Assembly (NCBI RefSeq): GCF_031180965.1
Contig: NZ_JAPSLH010000008.1
Coordinates: 62,001 to 126,000, forward strand
Source of the DNA: Chelativorans sp.
Lineage (GTDB): Bacteria > Pseudomonadota > Alphaproteobacteria > Rhizobiales > Rhizobiaceae
Reading direction: 5' to 3'
Length of the DNA: 64,000 nucleotides
Below are positions 40,591 through 51,215 of this stretch, one piece after another. Each line of letters opens with the position of its first letter. The stretch's first letter is position 1. The notes under the pieces are model-generated. The model was not told where the DNA came from and made no database searches. It was given only the letters and a program-made list of their open reading frames with translations. The position numbers and the translations under genes are program-made.

Positions 40591-41292
40591 ATGACGCAAG
40601 CCGGCCACCCGGAGCGATCGACGGAAGCATTCTTCGGGCGTAGGCGCGGCAAGCGTCTGCGTCCGCAGCAGCTCGCCGCGCTTGAAGAAGTGTTGCCGCG
40701 GCTCAGGGTGAATCTTGCTTCCGCTGCCCCGGAGGATTTGCGCACACTGTTCGCATGTCCGGTGCAGGATGTGCGGCTGGAAATCGGTTTCGGCGGAGGC
40801 GAACACCTTCTTGCCGAGCTGCAGCGGCATCCGGCGACAGGGTTTCTGGGTGTCGAGCCCTTTGTCAACGGGATGGCGAAGCTCGCCGCCGCATTGGAAG
40901 GGAGGGCGCCGCCGAACCTCCGCCTCTACGACGACGATGCGACGCAACTCCTCGAGTGGCTTCCAGACGCGTCGCTTGTCGGCATAGACCTGTTCTACCC
41001 TGACCCCTGGCCGAAAAAGCGGCACTGGAAACGGCGCTTCGTCAGCCCCGTGAATCTTGATCGATTTGCGCGCGTGCTGAGGCCGGGGGCGAAGTTTCGC
41101 TTCGCGTCCGACATTCCTTCCTATGTGAACTGGACCTTGTTGGCGTGCCGCATCCACCCAGCTTTCAGCTGGGAGGCCGCAAGCGCGGACGACTGGCGCG
41201 TTCCCTTCGTAAACTGGCCGGGAACCCGCTATGAAGAGAAGGCCGTTCGCGAAGGACGCCGCCCGGCCTATCTCACGTTCACTCGCGTGTGA
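40591..41292 (+). CDS. trmB: tRNA (guanine-N7)-methyltransferase
   Basis: Methylates G46 of tRNA. The 233-aa class I methyltransferase has the SAM loop EIGFGGGEH at 64-72 and the TrmB signature [15 protein letters not shown] near 132-146. It uses SAM made by the gene just upstream, the standard rhizobial metK-trmB pair. It is convergent with a small gene on the other strand (7-bp gap). Confidence 0.96.
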   Translation: MTQAGHPERSTEAFFGRRRGKRLRPQQLAALEEVLPRLRVNLASAAPEDLRTLFACPVQDVRLEIGFGGGEHLLAELQRHPATGFLGVEPFVNGMAKLAAALEGRAPPNLRLYDDDATQLLEWLPDASLVGIDLFYPDPWPKKRHWKRRFVSPVNLDRFARVLRPGAKFRFASDIPSYVNWTLLACRIHPAFSWEAASADDWRVPFVNWPGTRYEEKAVREGRRPAYLTFTRV

Positions 41293-41299
41293 GCGCGAT

Positions 41300-41464
41300 T
41301 TAGCGGAAGTTGATTTCGCCGAACCGCTCGGGATCGATGCCGAGCTTGGTAAGATCGGCGGCGTTCGGCCGCCTGCGATTATTGACCGCATTCGACACCT
41401 TGATGGCGCTGTCCATCACGTCGAAGAACCGGCCGATCCCATTTACGAAGTTGCGTGCGCGCAT
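41300..41464 (-). CDS. 54-aa conserved-looking small protein
   Basis: A 54-aa protein on the minus strand starting MRARNFVNGIGRFF, with GGAG 8 nt before the ATG. It has an amphipathic N-terminal helix and a C-terminal NNRRRPNAADLTKLGIDPERF segment of the kind found in short rhizobial proteins (Arg/Pro-rich hinge followed by LGID). A longer reading frame to 41566 adds residues with no such pattern. No named function. It lies between trmB and rimP, facing away from rimP. Confidence 0.62.
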   Translation of the reverse strand: MRARNFVNGIGRFFDVMDSAIKVSNAVNNRRRPNAADLTKLGIDPERFGEINFR

Positions 41465-41582
41465 CGGACATCTCCATTCTATAGGCCTGGAAATAATGAA
41501 GTTCAGGCGTCGGCGGTAGGGGCTTTTGTGCAATGCATCCATGCGAATTGTGCATCGCAGCAACACCAGTGTGCGGATCTTC

Positions 41583-41611
41583 TTGAAAGTCGGCCGCCGC
41601 TCCGCTATATC
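41583..41611 (+). promoter_or_regulatory. Putative promoter of the rimP-nusA-infB operon
   Basis: TTGAAA (41583-41588) and TATATC (41606-41611) with exactly 17 bp between, about 95 bp before rimP. This is one of the best sigma70-type matches in the window and lies just upstream of a terminator-like hairpin. Confidence 0.6.
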
Positions 41612-41640
41612 CAGATCAAATTCTTGGTCACTAAGACGAA

Positions 41641-41670
41641 GAGTGGGTCCCGCCGGTCCCGCTCTTTTTT
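41641..41670 (+). terminator. Terminator-like hairpin (possible attenuator) in the rimP leader
   Basis: GAGTGGG (41641-41647) pairs with CCCGCTC (41658-41664; one G-T pair), followed immediately by TTTTTT. It sits about 30 nt after the putative promoter and 36 nt before the rimP ATG, so it can only act on the operon's own leader transcript. A leader attenuator is known before rimP-nusA-infB in enterobacteria; here it is inferred from position. Confidence 0.6.
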
Positions 41671-41706
41671 GTTACCGAGGTCGGCTTGGAGGACGTTGAG
41701 ACCTGA

Positions 41707-42318
41707 ATGCAGGATGATCGCATCATTCGCGAAAGCGGCGTTGACGCGCGTGTGGCGGGCATCGTCATGCCCGTGCTCGATGCGCTGGGATACCGGTTGG
41801 TCCGAGTGCGGCTCTCCGCGCAGGACGGGCTCACCCTGCAGATCATGGCGGAACGTGCGGACGGCACGATGACGGTAGAGGATTGCGAGGAAGTAAGCCG
41901 AGCAGTCTCTCCGGTTCTCGATGTCGAGGATCCCATCGATGGCGCTTACCAACTAGAGATTTCCTCCCCCGGAATAGACCGGCCGCTGGTGCGGCTCGGC
42001 GATTTTGAGGCAGCGATCGGCCATCTCGCAAAAATCGAGACCTCTGTGATGGTTGGCGGGCGCAAACGGTTTCGCGGCGAAATCACGGGCTGCACCGCCG
42101 AGATGGTGACGATAGCGCGCGACAAGGTGGCCGAAGGCGAGGAGCCGGTGGCGGAAATCCCTCTCGACGCGATCGAAGATGCGAAGCTGGTGCTGACGGA
42201 TGCGCTCATCCGCGAGGCCCTGAAGAAAGACAAGGAAGAAAGGCGGCAGCGCAAGAAGGCGCGCCGCCGCGGCGAACCAATGCCGGCAGAGGGCGAAGGC
42301 GCCGCCACCGAAGAATAG
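41707..42318 (+). CDS. rimP: Ribosome maturation factor RimP
   Basis: Needed for 30S subunit assembly. The 203-aa product has the RimP pattern: [32 protein letters not shown], and [14 protein letters not shown] leading into the Sm-like C-terminal half. The C-terminus is extended by a Lys/Arg/Glu-rich tail, as in other alphaproteobacteria. First gene of the transcription/translation operon, 54 bp before nusA. Confidence 0.95.
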   Translation: MQDDRIIRESGVDARVAGIVMPVLDALGYRLVRVRLSAQDGLTLQIMAERADGTMTVEDCEEVSRAVSPVLDVEDPIDGAYQLEISSPGIDRPLVRLGDFEAAIGHLAKIETSVMVGGRKRFRGEITGCTAEMVTIARDKVAEGEEPVAEIPLDAIEDAKLVLTDALIREALKKDKEERRQRKKARRRGEPMPAEGEGAATEE

Positions 42319-42372
42319 GTTTTTGGACAGCCGGCCGAGCGCCCGTTGATCCAGTGTTTGAGGAGAATGAAC

Positions 42373-43971
42373 ATGGCAGTCAGTGCAAACAGGCTGGAGC
42401 TCTTGCAGATCGCCGACGCGGTCGCCCGGGAGAAGTCGATTGACAAGGGGATTGTGATCGCGGCGATGGCCGACGCCATCCAGAAGGCGGCCCGGTCCCG
42501 CTATGGTCAGGAGACGAATATCCGCGCGGACATCAATCCGCAGACCGGAGAAATGAAGCTGCAGCGGCTCATGGAAGTGGTCGAGGATGTGGAGGAGCCG
42601 GCGAGGCAAATCCCGCTGTCGCTCGCCCGCGCGCGCAATCCAGACGCGCAGGTCGGCGACTTCATCGCCGAACAGCTTCCGCCAATGGATTTCGGCCGCA
42701 TTGCGGCGCAATCGGCCAAGCAGGTCATCGTGCAGAAGGTGCGTGAAGCTGAGCGCGACCGGCAATATGACGAATACAAGGACCGCATCGGCGAGATCGT
42801 CAACGGCACGGTGAAGCGCGTGGAATACGGCAATGTGATCGTGGATCTGGGCCGGGGCGAGGGCATTATCCGCCGCGACGAGTTGATCCCGCGCGAGACG
42901 TTCAAGTACGGCGACCGCGTCCGCGCCTATGTCTACGACGTGCGGCGCGAGCAGCGCGGCCCGCAGATCTTCCTGTCGCGCACACATCCGCAGTTCATGG
43001 CGAAGCTCTTCACCATGGAAGTGCCGGAAATCTATGACGGCATCATCGAGATCAGGTCAGTTGCCCGCGACCCGGGCAGCCGCGCGAAAATCGCGGTGAT
43101 CAGCCGCGACTCTTCCATCGACCCCGTCGGCGCCTGCGTCGGTATGCGCGGTTCGCGCGTACAGGCTGTGGTGGCCGAGCTTCAGGGCGAGAAGATCGAC
43201 ATCATTCCCTGGAATGAGAATGCGGCGAGCTTCATCGTGAACGCGCTGCAGCCGGCGGAGGTCTCCAAGGTGGTGCTCGACGAGGACGCCGAGCGCATTG
43301 AGGTGGTGGTTCCCGACGACCAGCTTTCGCTGGCGATCGGCCGCCGCGGCCAGAATGTGCGCCTCGCCTCGCAGCTGACCGGCTGGGACATCGACATCCT
43401 GACCGAGGAGGAAGAGTCGCAGCGCCGCCAGAAGGAGTTCGTCGAGCGCTCCACCCTGTTCATGGACGCACTGAACGTCGACGAGATGGTCGGCCAGGTT
43501 CTCGCTTCGGAGGGCTTCACGAGCGTCGAGGAACTCGCCTATGTCGAGTCAGGCGAAATCGCCTCCATCGACGGCTTCGACGACGATACGGCCGAGGAAA
43601 TCCAGGCCCGGGCCCGCGAATATCTGGAGCGCATCGAGGCGGAGCAGGACGCCAAGCGGAGGGAGTTGGGCGTTTCCGACGAATTGCGCGAGATTCCCGG
43701 CCTGACCACCGCCATGATGGTGAAGCTGGGCGAAGACGGCGTGAAGACGATCGAAGACTTCGCCGGCTATGCCGTGGACGACCTCGTTGGCTGGAAGGAG
43801 CGCAAGGACGGAGAGAACAAATTCTTCCCTGGGGTGCTTTCCGACTTCGACGTTTCACGCGCGGACGCCGAGCAGATGGTGATGGCCGCACGTCTTAAGG
43901 CCGGCTGGATCAGCAGCGACGATCTTGAGACGGAAGCCGAAGCTGAAGAGGCCGAGCCGGTGGAAGGCTGA
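42373..43971 (+). CDS. nusA: Transcription termination/antitermination factor NusA
   Basis: RNA polymerase-binding elongation factor. The 532-aa protein has the N-terminal polymerase-binding domain, an S1 domain ([16 protein letters not shown]), KH domains ([28 protein letters not shown]) and C-terminal helix-hairpin-helix AR repeats ([19 protein letters not shown]), ending in an acidic tail. I chose the ATG at 42373, 8 nt from GAGGAG; the ATG at 42367 is too close to it. NusA may act on its own leader hairpin. Confidence 0.97.
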   Translation: MAVSANRLELLQIADAVAREKSIDKGIVIAAMADAIQKAARSRYGQETNIRADINPQTGEMKLQRLMEVVEDVEEPARQIPLSLARARNPDAQVGDFIAEQLPPMDFGRIAAQSAKQVIVQKVREAERDRQYDEYKDRIGEIVNGTVKRVEYGNVIVDLGRGEGIIRRDELIPRETFKYGDRVRAYVYDVRREQRGPQIFLSRTHPQFMAKLFTMEVPEIYDGIIEIRSVARDPGSRAKIAVISRDSSIDPVGACVGMRGSRVQAVVAELQGEKIDIIPWNENAASFIVNALQPAEVSKVVLDEDAERIEVVVPDDQLSLAIGRRGQNVRLASQLTGWDIDILTEEEESQRRQKEFVERSTLFMDALNVDEMVGQVLASEGFTSVEELAYVESGEIASIDGFDDDTAEEIQARAREYLERIEAEQDAKRRELGVSDELREIPGLTTAMMVKLGEDGVKTIEDFAGYAVDDLVGWKERKDGENKFFPGVLSDFDVSRADAEQMVMAARLKAGWISSDDLETEAEAEEAEPVEG

Positions 43972-44013
43972 GGGAAATGCCTGTTCGTGCCGCCAGGGGT
44001 CTTGTGAAACCAG

Positions 44014-44649
44014 ATGAACGACCGCACATGTATCGTGACTCGCGAGCCGCTGCAGCCGGATCAGCTGATCCGGTTCGTGGCGGGTCCGGACGGCATGGTG
44101 GTTCCCGACCTGAAACGGAAGCTGCCCGGGCGCGGCTGCTGGGTCACTGCTGAAAGAAATCTGGTCGAGAAGGCGGCGGCGAAGAATCTTTTTGCCCGCG
44201 CGCTGAAAGCGGCGGTCACTGTGCCGCCGAATCTCGCTGCGATGGTCGATTCTTTGCTTTCCAGCGGCGCCCTTGGCGCTCTTGGCCTTGCGCGCAAGGC
44301 CGGAGCCGTGGCATTGGGTGCGGCGAAGGTAGAAGCCGGCATACGCAGCGGCAAGGTTCTTGCGGTGCTGCACGCAACGGAAGCTTCCGACGACGGCGTC
44401 CGCAAGATCGCGAGCGCGCGAAGATCGATTGCCCATGTCGGCGGCCCCGCAGTCCCGGCATACAAGCTCTTTTCGGAAGCCGAATTGGGTTTGGCATTAG
44501 GGGCCACAAATGTGATACATGCTGCCGTGCTCGACCGGGGGCCGGGCGAGGCAGCGCTGAGGCGCATTGAAGCGCTGGCCCGATATCGAGGAATAGCCCC
44601 GGACTGGCAAGCGTCGAGTGCGGCGGACGCCGCAGAGGATATGGAATGA
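44014..44649 (+). CDS. YlxR/RnpM-type RNA-binding protein with L7Ae-like C-terminal half
   Basis: A 211-aa protein. The first 80 residues are the YlxR (DUF448) domain with RTCIVTREP and LPGRGCWVT. The second part ([21 protein letters not shown]) resembles the L7Ae/L30e kink-turn-binding fold. In B. subtilis, YlxR (RnpM) binds RNase P RNA; the role here is inferred. An in-frame stop lies just upstream of the ATG, fixing the start. It overlaps infB by 4 bp. Confidence 0.88.
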   Translation: MNDRTCIVTREPLQPDQLIRFVAGPDGMVVPDLKRKLPGRGCWVTAERNLVEKAAAKNLFARALKAAVTVPPNLAAMVDSLLSSGALGALGLARKAGAVALGAAKVEAGIRSGKVLAVLHATEASDDGVRKIASARRSIAHVGGPAVPAYKLFSEAELGLALGATNVIHAAVLDRGPGEAALRRIEALARYRGIAPDWQASSAADAAEDME

Positions 44650-47213
44650 CAGACACGAAGACTGGTGACGACAAGACGCTGAGCGTGAACCCGAAAAAGA
44701 CGCTGACGCTGAAAAGGCCCGGCATGGAGCAGGGCACTGTGCGTCAGAACTTTTCGCATGGGCGCACGAAGGCCGTCGTTGTCGAAACCAAGAAGCGCAA
44801 GTTCGCCCGGCCGGACGAGCGTGCCGAGCCGGTTTCGCCCTTGCGTCCGAAGCCCGCTGCTCCTGTGACCGCGGCGCCGGCGGCGGCTGCACCCCAGCAG
44901 CGCGAGGCGCCAAGGCCGCAGCCGGCCCCGCCCCGCTCTGGCGTAGTGCTGAACGAGCTTTCCACGCAGGAGATGGAGGCCCGCCGACGCGCGCTGCAGG
45001 ATTCCAAACTGCGCGAAACGGAAGAGCGCAAGCGCGCCGCCGAGGATGCCGCGCGTCGTGCCGAAGAAGAAGAGCGCCGCCGCCGCGAGCGCGAGGAATC
45101 CGCCCGGCGCCAGGCCGAGGAGGAAGCCCGCCTGAAGGCTGAGGCCGAAGCACGCAAGCGTGCCGAGGAAGAGGCACGCCGACGCGCTCCTGCGGTCGAG
45201 GCTGTGGCCGGCGTGGAGGTCGAGGAGGAAGAGGAGGGGCGCGGCCGTGGCGGTCCAGCCAAGCGCGGCGTTCCCAAGGTCGAAGCGCCGGCACGTCCGG
45301 CAAAGCCTCGCGCGGAGGACGAACGCCGCCGCGGCAAGCTCACGCTCAATACGGCTCTCTCCGACGAAGAGACGCGCGCCCGCTCGCTGTCTTCCATGCG
45401 GCGCAGGCAGGAGAAGTTCAAGCGCGCCCTGCACCAAGAGCCACGCGAGAAGGTCGCGCGTGAGGTCGTGCTGCCGGAAACTATCACCATCCAGGAGCTC
45501 GCCAGCCGCATGTCCGAGCGGGCGGTCGATGTGGTGAAATATTTTATGAAGCAGGGCCAGATCATGAAGCCCGGCGACGTGATCGATGCCGATACGGCGG
45601 AGCTGGTGGCGGTCGAGTTCGGCCACACCGTGAAGCGCGTGGCTGAATCGGATGTCGAAGGAGGTCTGTTCGATATTCAGGACCGCCCGGAGGATCTAAA
45701 GCCGCGGCCGCCGGTCGTCACCATCATGGGCCATGTCGACCACGGCAAGACCTCACTGCTAGACGCCCTCCGCAAGGCCAATGTAGCGGCCGGCGAAGCT
45801 GGCGGCATCACGCAGCATATCGGCGCCTATCAGGTCGAGCAGAACGGCCACACGATCACCTTCATCGACACTCCCGGCCACGCCGCGTTTACCGCGATGC
45901 GTGCCCGCGGCGCACAGGCGACCGATGTTGCCGTGCTGGTCGTGGCGGCCGATGACGGCGTGATGCCGCAGACGATCGAGTCCATCAGCCATGCCAAGGC
46001 GGCCGGGGTTCCGATCATCGTCGCGATCAACAAGATCGACAAGCAGGATGCCAATCCTCAGCGGGTTCGCACGGAACTCCTCCAGCACGAGGTATTCGTC
46101 GAATCCATGGGCGGCGACGTGCTCGATGTGGAAGTATCCGCTGTCAAGGGCACCAATCTCGACAGACTGCTGGAAGCGATCCTCCTGCAGGCGGAGATTC
46201 TCGAGCTCAAGGCAAACCCCGACCGCACGGCCGAGGGTGTCGTGGTAGAGGCCAAGCTCGACCGCGGCCGCGGTTCCGTGGCTACGGTGCTCGTTCAGAA
46301 GGGCACGCTCAAGCCGGGCGACATCATCGTCGCCGGCAATGAGTGGGGTCGCGTGCGGGCGCTCGTCAACGAGCGGGGCGAGATGGTGAAGGCCGCTCCG
46401 CCCTCCACCCCGGTGGAGGTGCTGGGCCTGCAGGGCACGCCGCAGGCGGGCGACCGCTTCGCCGTCATCGACACCGAGGCCAGAGCACGCGAGATTTCCG
46501 AGTACCGCCAGCGCAAGGCGCGCGAGAAGGCCGTTGCCCGCCAGGCCGGCCAGCGCGGCTCGCTCGAGCAGATGATGTCGCAGCTGCAGTCGAGCGGCGT
46601 CAAGGAGTTCCCGCTCATCATCAAGGGGGACGTGCAGGGCTCGATCGAGGCTATCGTCAACGCCATCGAGAAGCTCGGCACCGAGGAGGTGCGGGCGCGC
46701 ATTGTTCATGCGGCTGCCGGCGCGATCACCGAGAGCGACATCTCGCTCGCGGAGACCTCTGGAGCGGCCATCATCGGCTTCAACGTGCGCGCCAACAAGC
46801 AGGCCCGCGACGCGGCCGAGCAGGCGGGGATCGAAATCCGCTACTACAACATCATCTACGATCTGGTGGATGACATCAAAGCGGCCATGTCTGGCCTCCT
46901 ATCCCCCGAGCGGCGCGAGACCTTCCTCGGCAATGCCGAGATCCTCGAGGTCTTCAACATCACCAAGGTCGGCAAGGTGGCTGGCTGCCGCGTGACGGAA
47001 GGCAAGGTCGAGCGTGGTGCGGGCGTCCGCCTCATCCGCGACAATGTGGTGATCCACGAGGGCACGCTGAAGACGCTTAAGCGCTTCAAGGACGAGGTTT
47101 CGGAGGTGCCGGCCGGCCAGGAATGCGGCATGGCCTTCGCGAACTACGAGGACATCCGCGTCGGCGATGTGATCGAAGCCTATCGCGTCGAGATGGTGAC
47201 CCGGACGCTATAA
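44646..47213 (+). CDS. infB: Translation initiation factor IF-2
   Basis: Delivers initiator fMet-tRNA to the 30S subunit. The 855-aa protein has a long charged N-terminal region (residues about 80-210, rich in Ala/Glu/Arg and coiled-coil-like), an IF2_N motif ([18 protein letters not shown]), and the GTPase core with G1 GHVDHGKTS at about 362-370, G3 DTPGHAAF and G4 NKID. The beta-barrel domains follow. The start overlaps ylxR (ATGA). A good terminator follows the stop. Confidence 0.98.
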   Translation: MTDTKTGDDKTLSVNPKKTLTLKRPGMEQGTVRQNFSHGRTKAVVVETKKRKFARPDERAEPVSPLRPKPAAPVTAAPAAAAPQQREAPRPQPAPPRSGVVLNELSTQEMEARRRALQDSKLRETEERKRAAEDAARRAEEEERRRREREESARRQAEEEARLKAEAEARKRAEEEARRRAPAVEAVAGVEVEEEEEGRGRGGPAKRGVPKVEAPARPAKPRAEDERRRGKLTLNTALSDEETRARSLSSMRRRQEKFKRALHQEPREKVAREVVLPETITIQELASRMSERAVDVVKYFMKQGQIMKPGDVIDADTAELVAVEFGHTVKRVAESDVEGGLFDIQDRPEDLKPRPPVVTIMGHVDHGKTSLLDALRKANVAAGEAGGITQHIGAYQVEQNGHTITFIDTPGHAAFTAMRARGAQATDVAVLVVAADDGVMPQTIESISHAKAAGVPIIVAINKIDKQDANPQRVRTELLQHEVFVESMGGDVLDVEVSAVKGTNLDRLLEAILLQAEILELKANPDRTAEGVVVEAKLDRGRGSVATVLVQKGTLKPGDIIVAGNEWGRVRALVNERGEMVKAAPPSTPVEVLGLQGTPQAGDRFAVIDTEARAREISEYRQRKAREKAVARQAGQRGSLEQMMSQLQSSGVKEFPLIIKGDVQGSIEAIVNAIEKLGTEEVRARIVHAAAGAITESDISLAETSGAAIIGFNVRANKQARDAAEQAGIEIRYYNIIYDLVDDIKAAMSGLLSPERRETFLGNAEILEVFNITKVGKVAGCRVTEGKVERGAGVRLIRDNVVIHEGTLKTLKRFKDEVSEVPAGQECGMAFANYEDIRVGDVIEAYRVEMVTRTL

Positions 47214-47220
47214 GGAGGGC

Positions 47221-47251
47221 GGTGGCCGCGGCGAAGCGGCCACCACTTTTT
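47221..47251 (+). terminator. Rho-independent terminator after infB
   Basis: GGTGGCCGC (47221-47229) pairs perfectly with GCGGCCACC (47236-47244) around a 6-nt loop and is followed by ACTTTTTC. It begins 8 bp after the infB stop. It may reduce read-through into rbfA-truB, which then would rely on a partial read-through or a promoter in the remaining 96 bp. Confidence 0.68.
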
Positions 47252-47347
47252 CAGCGGCGGTCTTGCCGGTGAGATCGAAATCCTACCTAGAGTCGCAAGC
47301 GGCGCCGGAGCACGGCAGCCGCATGCATTTGACGAGCGACTTTGCCC

Positions 47348-47755
47348 ATGCCTAACTCTGCTCCTTCCCAACGCCAGCTTCGCGTCGGCGAACAGACCCG
47401 TCACGCGCTGTCCGATGTCCTCCAACGCGAGGATTTGCGCGACCCTGCGCTTGAGGGCGTGGTCATTTCTGTCTCCGAGGTGCGGATGTCGCCGGACCTG
47501 AAGATCGCCACGGCTTTCGTCTCGCCGCTCGGGAGCGCGGATAAGGACGCGGTCGTGGCGGCGCTCAACCGCCATGCACGCTACATCAGGGGACGTGTTT
47601 CGCCGGCTCTCCGGCAGATGCGCTACATGCCCGAGTTCCGCTTCCGCATCGATACGAGCTACGAAAATTTCGAGAAGATCGACCGCATCCTGAGGTCGCC
47701 GGAGGTGGCTAGGGATCTCGAGGACGACGACCCTGACAGTGGCAGCGGCGGCTGA
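47348..47755 (+). CDS. rbfA: Ribosome-binding factor A
   Basis: Cold-adaptation and 16S rRNA processing factor. The 135-aa product has the KH-like RbfA fold: [38 protein letters not shown] and [15 protein letters not shown], followed by a short acidic tail. The ATG at 47348 is preferred; a TTG two codons upstream is possible. truB begins 43 bp downstream. Confidence 0.95.
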   Translation: MPNSAPSQRQLRVGEQTRHALSDVLQREDLRDPALEGVVISVSEVRMSPDLKIATAFVSPLGSADKDAVVAALNRHARYIRGRVSPALRQMRYMPEFRFRIDTSYENFEKIDRILRSPEVARDLEDDDPDSGSGG

Positions 47756-47798
47756 CACAGACGCCCGCAAGAAGAGATATTGGAAGGAACCTTGCCGG

Positions 47799-48737
47799 AT
47801 GGCGGCTCGCAAAAAAAAGAAGGGCAGGCCCGTTTCGGGCTGGCTGGTGCTCGACAAACCGCCGGGTATGGGCTCGACCGACGCCGTCTCCAAGGTGAAA
47901 TGGCTTTTCGGCGCCCAGAAGGCGGGCCACGCTGGCACGCTTGATCCCCTCGCCTCGGGCATGCTGCCGATTGCGCTCGGTGAGGCGACCAAGACGGTGC
48001 CGTATGTGATGGAAGGTGCCAAGGTCTATCGCTTCACCGTTGCCTGGGGCGCGGAGCGCTCCACCGACGATCTTGAAGGCCCCGTCACGAAGTCCTGCAA
48101 CAAGACTCCGACCGAAGAGGAGGTTCGCGCGCTTCTGCCGCGATATACGGGCCTCATCATGCAGACGCCGCCGCGGTTCTCGGCCGTAAAGATCGCCGGC
48201 GAGCGCGCCTATGATCTCGCGCGCGAGGGCGAGGTGGTGGAGATCGCGCCGCGCGAGGTGGAGATCGGTCGGCTCGAGCTCGTTTCGATGCCCGAGCCGA
48301 GCAAGGCCGTGTTGGAAGTCGAGTGTGGCAAGGGCACTTATGTGCGCTCGCTTGCCCGGGATCTGGGGCGCGATCTCGGCTGTTTCGGCCATGTAGCCGA
48401 TCTGCGACGTGTTGAGGTCTATCCGTTCGATCCCTCCCAACTCGTCCCTCTGAAGGTGCTGGAGGAGGCTGCAGAAAAGGCCCAGACCGAGGAGGAACGA
48501 TTTGCCGCTCTGGATTCGTTCCTGCTCGACACCACGGCGGCTCTCGATGGATTGCCGGAATTGGTGCTGAGCGACGACGCCGCGAGCCGAATCCGCCTCG
48601 GCAACTCCGTCATCCTCCGGGGGCGGGACGCACCGGTCGAGGCGCCGGAAGCCTGGGCCAGCGCGCGCGGCAGGCTCGTTGCCATCGGCGCGGTGGAGGC
48701 GGGCATGTTCAAGCCCAAGCGCGTGTTCGGAGGTTGA
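47799..48737 (+). CDS. truB: tRNA pseudouridine-55 synthase
   Basis: Makes psi55 in the T-loop of tRNAs. The 312-aa enzyme has [14 protein letters not shown], the catalytic [10 protein letters not shown] with Asp49, and the [13 protein letters not shown] motif. The ATG at 47799 follows GGAAGGAA; an upstream in-frame start overlapping rbfA adds 20 residues outside the family pattern. It ends the infB-proximal group; a histidine kinase gene rather than rpsO follows. Confidence 0.97.
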   Translation: MAARKKKKGRPVSGWLVLDKPPGMGSTDAVSKVKWLFGAQKAGHAGTLDPLASGMLPIALGEATKTVPYVMEGAKVYRFTVAWGAERSTDDLEGPVTKSCNKTPTEEEVRALLPRYTGLIMQTPPRFSAVKIAGERAYDLAREGEVVEIAPREVEIGRLELVSMPEPSKAVLEVECGKGTYVRSLARDLGRDLGCFGHVADLRRVEVYPFDPSQLVPLKVLEEAAEKAQTEEERFAALDSFLLDTTAALDGLPELVLSDDAASRIRLGNSVILRGRDAPVEAPEAWASARGRLVAIGAVEAGMFKPKRVFGG

Positions 48738-48830
48738 GAAAAGCCATAGCGCATCCCGACAAAGGTTTGTATTGCAACGCATGTCTGAGTTCCGCATTGA
48801 ACGGAAGAGCGGGTTGGACAGGCAGTGGCA

Positions 48831-50555
48831 ATGGGCGACGTGGATACCGGCGCTAGCCGCCCCGATGCGGAGATACGCTTCGGTCAGAAGCTGCACGCGC
48901 GGCTGACTGGCCCGAAGCCGATCGGCTTCTATCTATTCTTGCTCATCGTGGTGACGATTGTGCCGGCGCTTGCCATCTCGGCGGTGCTTCTCCAGCGCAA
49001 CGATGAAGCGCAGCGGGAGATCGTCGAAACGCTGGCCGAGGCGATGGCTGGCTCCATTGCCGAAGCGGTGGACCGAGAGCTTGCGGGCATGGAGACCACC
49101 CTTCGGGTGCTCTCAACGACTCGCTCGCTCACCAGCGGCAACCTGCAGGATTTTTATGACCGGGGAAAAGCCGCGCTGAGCGGCACCGGATCCTACCTGA
49201 TCGTGCTCGACGAGAATTTCCGCCAGCTCATCAACACCCGGGTGCCTTTCGGGAGCCCTCTTGGCGTGACGGGAGATCCAGAATCGGCGCAACGGGCGCT
49301 GAACACGCGCGCGCCCGCGATTTCCGGCGTTTTTTTCGGCCGCACCTCGCAAAACTGGGTTTTCAATGTTGTCCTGCCGTTTCTGCGCGAAAACCAGCCG
49401 CCGCGCCTTCTGGTTTTGACGCGTGACGCCGATTCGATGGCGGACGCGCTGTCGCAGGAGATGCTCCGCGGCGGCTGGAATGCCTCACTCCTCGACCGGA
49501 ACGGCATCGTCATCGCCTCCTCCTTCATGTCGTCCAGCGTCGGCAAGCCGTTTTTTCTGGATATCAGTGGCAGCGGCGCCCCGCAGACCGCCCGCCTGGC
49601 GGAGGATATGAACTCCGAGTCCTATCTGCGGATCATTCGCGAATCGCGATACAGCGGCTGGAAAGTGGTCGTCTGGGCGCCGACGGCGGCGGTGGAAGAG
49701 CCGACCCGCCGCGCCCTCCGCTTCCTCTTCGGCGGCAGCCTGGTGATCATCGCGATCGGCACGCTCGCGGCCTGGCTCATCGGCCGGCAGATCGCCGGAC
49801 CCGTGCGTAGGCTCGCCTATGATGCGCGCCGACTGGGCGCGGGGCAGCCGGTTGATGCCGTGCGCTATCCGATTGCCGAGGTGGCGACGGTATCGGCCGC
49901 GCTTTCCGAAGCCTCTACGGATCGCAAGACTGCGGAAAACGAAATCCGCTTGCTCATGCGGGAGGTGGCGCATCGTGCGAAGAACCAGCTCACCGTGGTC
50001 TCCTCCATGGCGAAGCAGACGGCGCGCAGCTCGCGCTCGCTGCCGGCCTTCCTCGACTCCTTCCAGAAGCGCCTCTATGGGCTCGCGCGCTCGACCGATC
50101 TTCTGATTGCCGGCGGCGCAACCGGCGTCGAACTGCGCGAATTGCTGATGGCGCAGATAGAACCCTTCAGGCCCGAGGATTTGAAGCGGCTCGATATCTC
50201 CGGGCCTCCCTTCCGCCTGTCAAACCAGGCGGCACAGACTATTGGCCTTGCTGTTCATGAGCTCGCCACCAATGCCGCCAAATACGGCGCCTTTGCCTCG
50301 CGGACGGGGCGTCTTTCGGTCGACTGGGCAGTGGAAGGCGAGACGCTGGTGCTTACATGGCGCGAGCACCTGGCCCTGCTACGGCGCCGACCCGCCAAGC
50401 GGGGATTTGGCACGGAGATCATCGAGCGCATGCTGGGCGGCACGCTGGATGCGGAGATTTCGCGGACGTTCCATCGCGACGGGCTGGAATGTGTCTTCCG
50501 GATCCCGCTGAAGCGCCTCGTGCCCGAGCGGACGCATTCCCTCGCTTCGGTCTGA
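48831..50555 (+). CDS. HWE-family membrane sensor histidine kinase
   Basis: A 574-aa kinase. TM1 is at about 33-54 and TM2 at 298-318, enclosing a roughly 240-residue periplasmic Cache-like sensor. A HAMP-like linker follows, then the phospho-acceptor EVAHRAKNQ (His381). The ATPase has the HWE hallmarks: His in [15 protein letters not shown] and the W-x-E of TWREH. The usual GGP after W-x-E is replaced by LALL. No response regulator is adjacent, so it is an orphan. It lies between truB and rpsO. A GTG two codons upstream is an alternative start. Confidence 0.87.
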   Translation: MGDVDTGASRPDAEIRFGQKLHARLTGPKPIGFYLFLLIVVTIVPALAISAVLLQRNDEAQREIVETLAEAMAGSIAEAVDRELAGMETTLRVLSTTRSLTSGNLQDFYDRGKAALSGTGSYLIVLDENFRQLINTRVPFGSPLGVTGDPESAQRALNTRAPAISGVFFGRTSQNWVFNVVLPFLRENQPPRLLVLTRDADSMADALSQEMLRGGWNASLLDRNGIVIASSFMSSSVGKPFFLDISGSGAPQTARLAEDMNSESYLRIIRESRYSGWKVVVWAPTAAVEEPTRRALRFLFGGSLVIIAIGTLAAWLIGRQIAGPVRRLAYDARRLGAGQPVDAVRYPIAEVATVSAALSEASTDRKTAENEIRLLMREVAHRAKNQLTVVSSMAKQTARSSRSLPAFLDSFQKRLYGLARSTDLLIAGGATGVELRELLMAQIEPFRPEDLKRLDISGPPFRLSNQAAQTIGLAVHELATNAAKYGAFASRTGRLSVDWAVEGETLVLTWREHLALLRRRPAKRGFGTEIIERMLGGTLDAEISRTFHRDGLECVFRIPLKRLVPERTHSLASV

Positions 50556-50697
50556 TTCGCCTTTTATCTGGCAATCCCCTCCGGGATGCACTATATGCGC
50601 CCGATCATTGCGGTTTCGCGCGATGTGCGGGCCCTGGCTGGACGACATCCCGGCTATGGGCGGCTGTGCCCTCTATGTTGAAGAGAAAGGACACCCG

Positions 50698-50967
50698 ATG
50701 TCGATTACTGCCGAGCGCAAGCAGGAGATCCTGAAGGAATTCGCCACCGCCAAGGGTGACACCGGTTCGCCGGAGGTCCAGGTGGCACTCCTCAGCGAGC
50801 GCATCAAAAACCTGACCGAGCATTTCAAGGGCCACCAGAAGGATAACCATTCCCGCCGTGGTCTGTTGAAGCTTGTTTCGCAGCGCCGCCGTCTGCTTGA
50901 CTACGTCAAGCGGAAGGATGAGAGCCGCTACCAGACCCTCATCGAGAGGCTCGGGCTGCGTCGCTAG
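50698..50967 (+). CDS. rpsO: 30S ribosomal protein S15
   Basis: Primary 16S-binding ribosomal protein of the platform. The 89-aa product has the complete S15 pattern ([35 protein letters not shown], and a C-terminal ERLGLRR). Upstream in-frame starts are ignored because S15 has a fixed N-terminus. It is followed by a stem-loop and pnp, the classic rpsO-pnp pair. Confidence 0.98.
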   Translation: MSITAERKQEILKEFATAKGDTGSPEVQVALLSERIKNLTEHFKGHQKDNHSRRGLLKLVSQRRRLLDYVKRKDESRYQTLIERLGLRR

Positions 50968-50974
50968 TTCTGGC

Positions 50975-51001
50975 GGCGGGCTCTCCAGGCGGGAGCCCGC
51001 C
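50975..51001 (+). terminator. Stem-loop between rpsO and pnp
   Basis: GGCGGGCTC (50975-50983) pairs with GAGCCCGCC (50993-51001) around a 9-nt loop, 7 bp after the rpsO stop. No T-run follows, so it may be a partial terminator or an RNA-processing hairpin; RNase III processing near this spot controls pnp in E. coli. Confidence 0.5.
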
Positions 51002-51215
51002 ACCAGCATAGCGCCTGCTGAGCGGGCGCTTCGGCTCCGGACAGATCCGGATGCCGCCGATGGACAGGTCATGGGGCAGGATTGCAGGATGCTTGCGGGC
51101 CGCGAGAAGCGGCGCATTCCAAGCCTCCCGTTGTCTTGCCCATGGCTCGTCCTACAAAGAAGAGAAAGCGAATGCGCGCGGCACTGCCGCGCGGCCTTCG
51201 AGATTAGGACCAGAC

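Noticed and set aside
44061-45626. A 521-codon minus-strand frame opposite ylxR-infB
   Set aside because: Antisense shadow of the repetitive Ala/Glu/Arg-rich IF-2 N-terminus; low complexity and no start context.
50569-50597. Promoter for rpsO (TGGCAA ... TATATG)
   Set aside because: Only the -10 is reasonable and the -35 is weak. Too uncertain to list.
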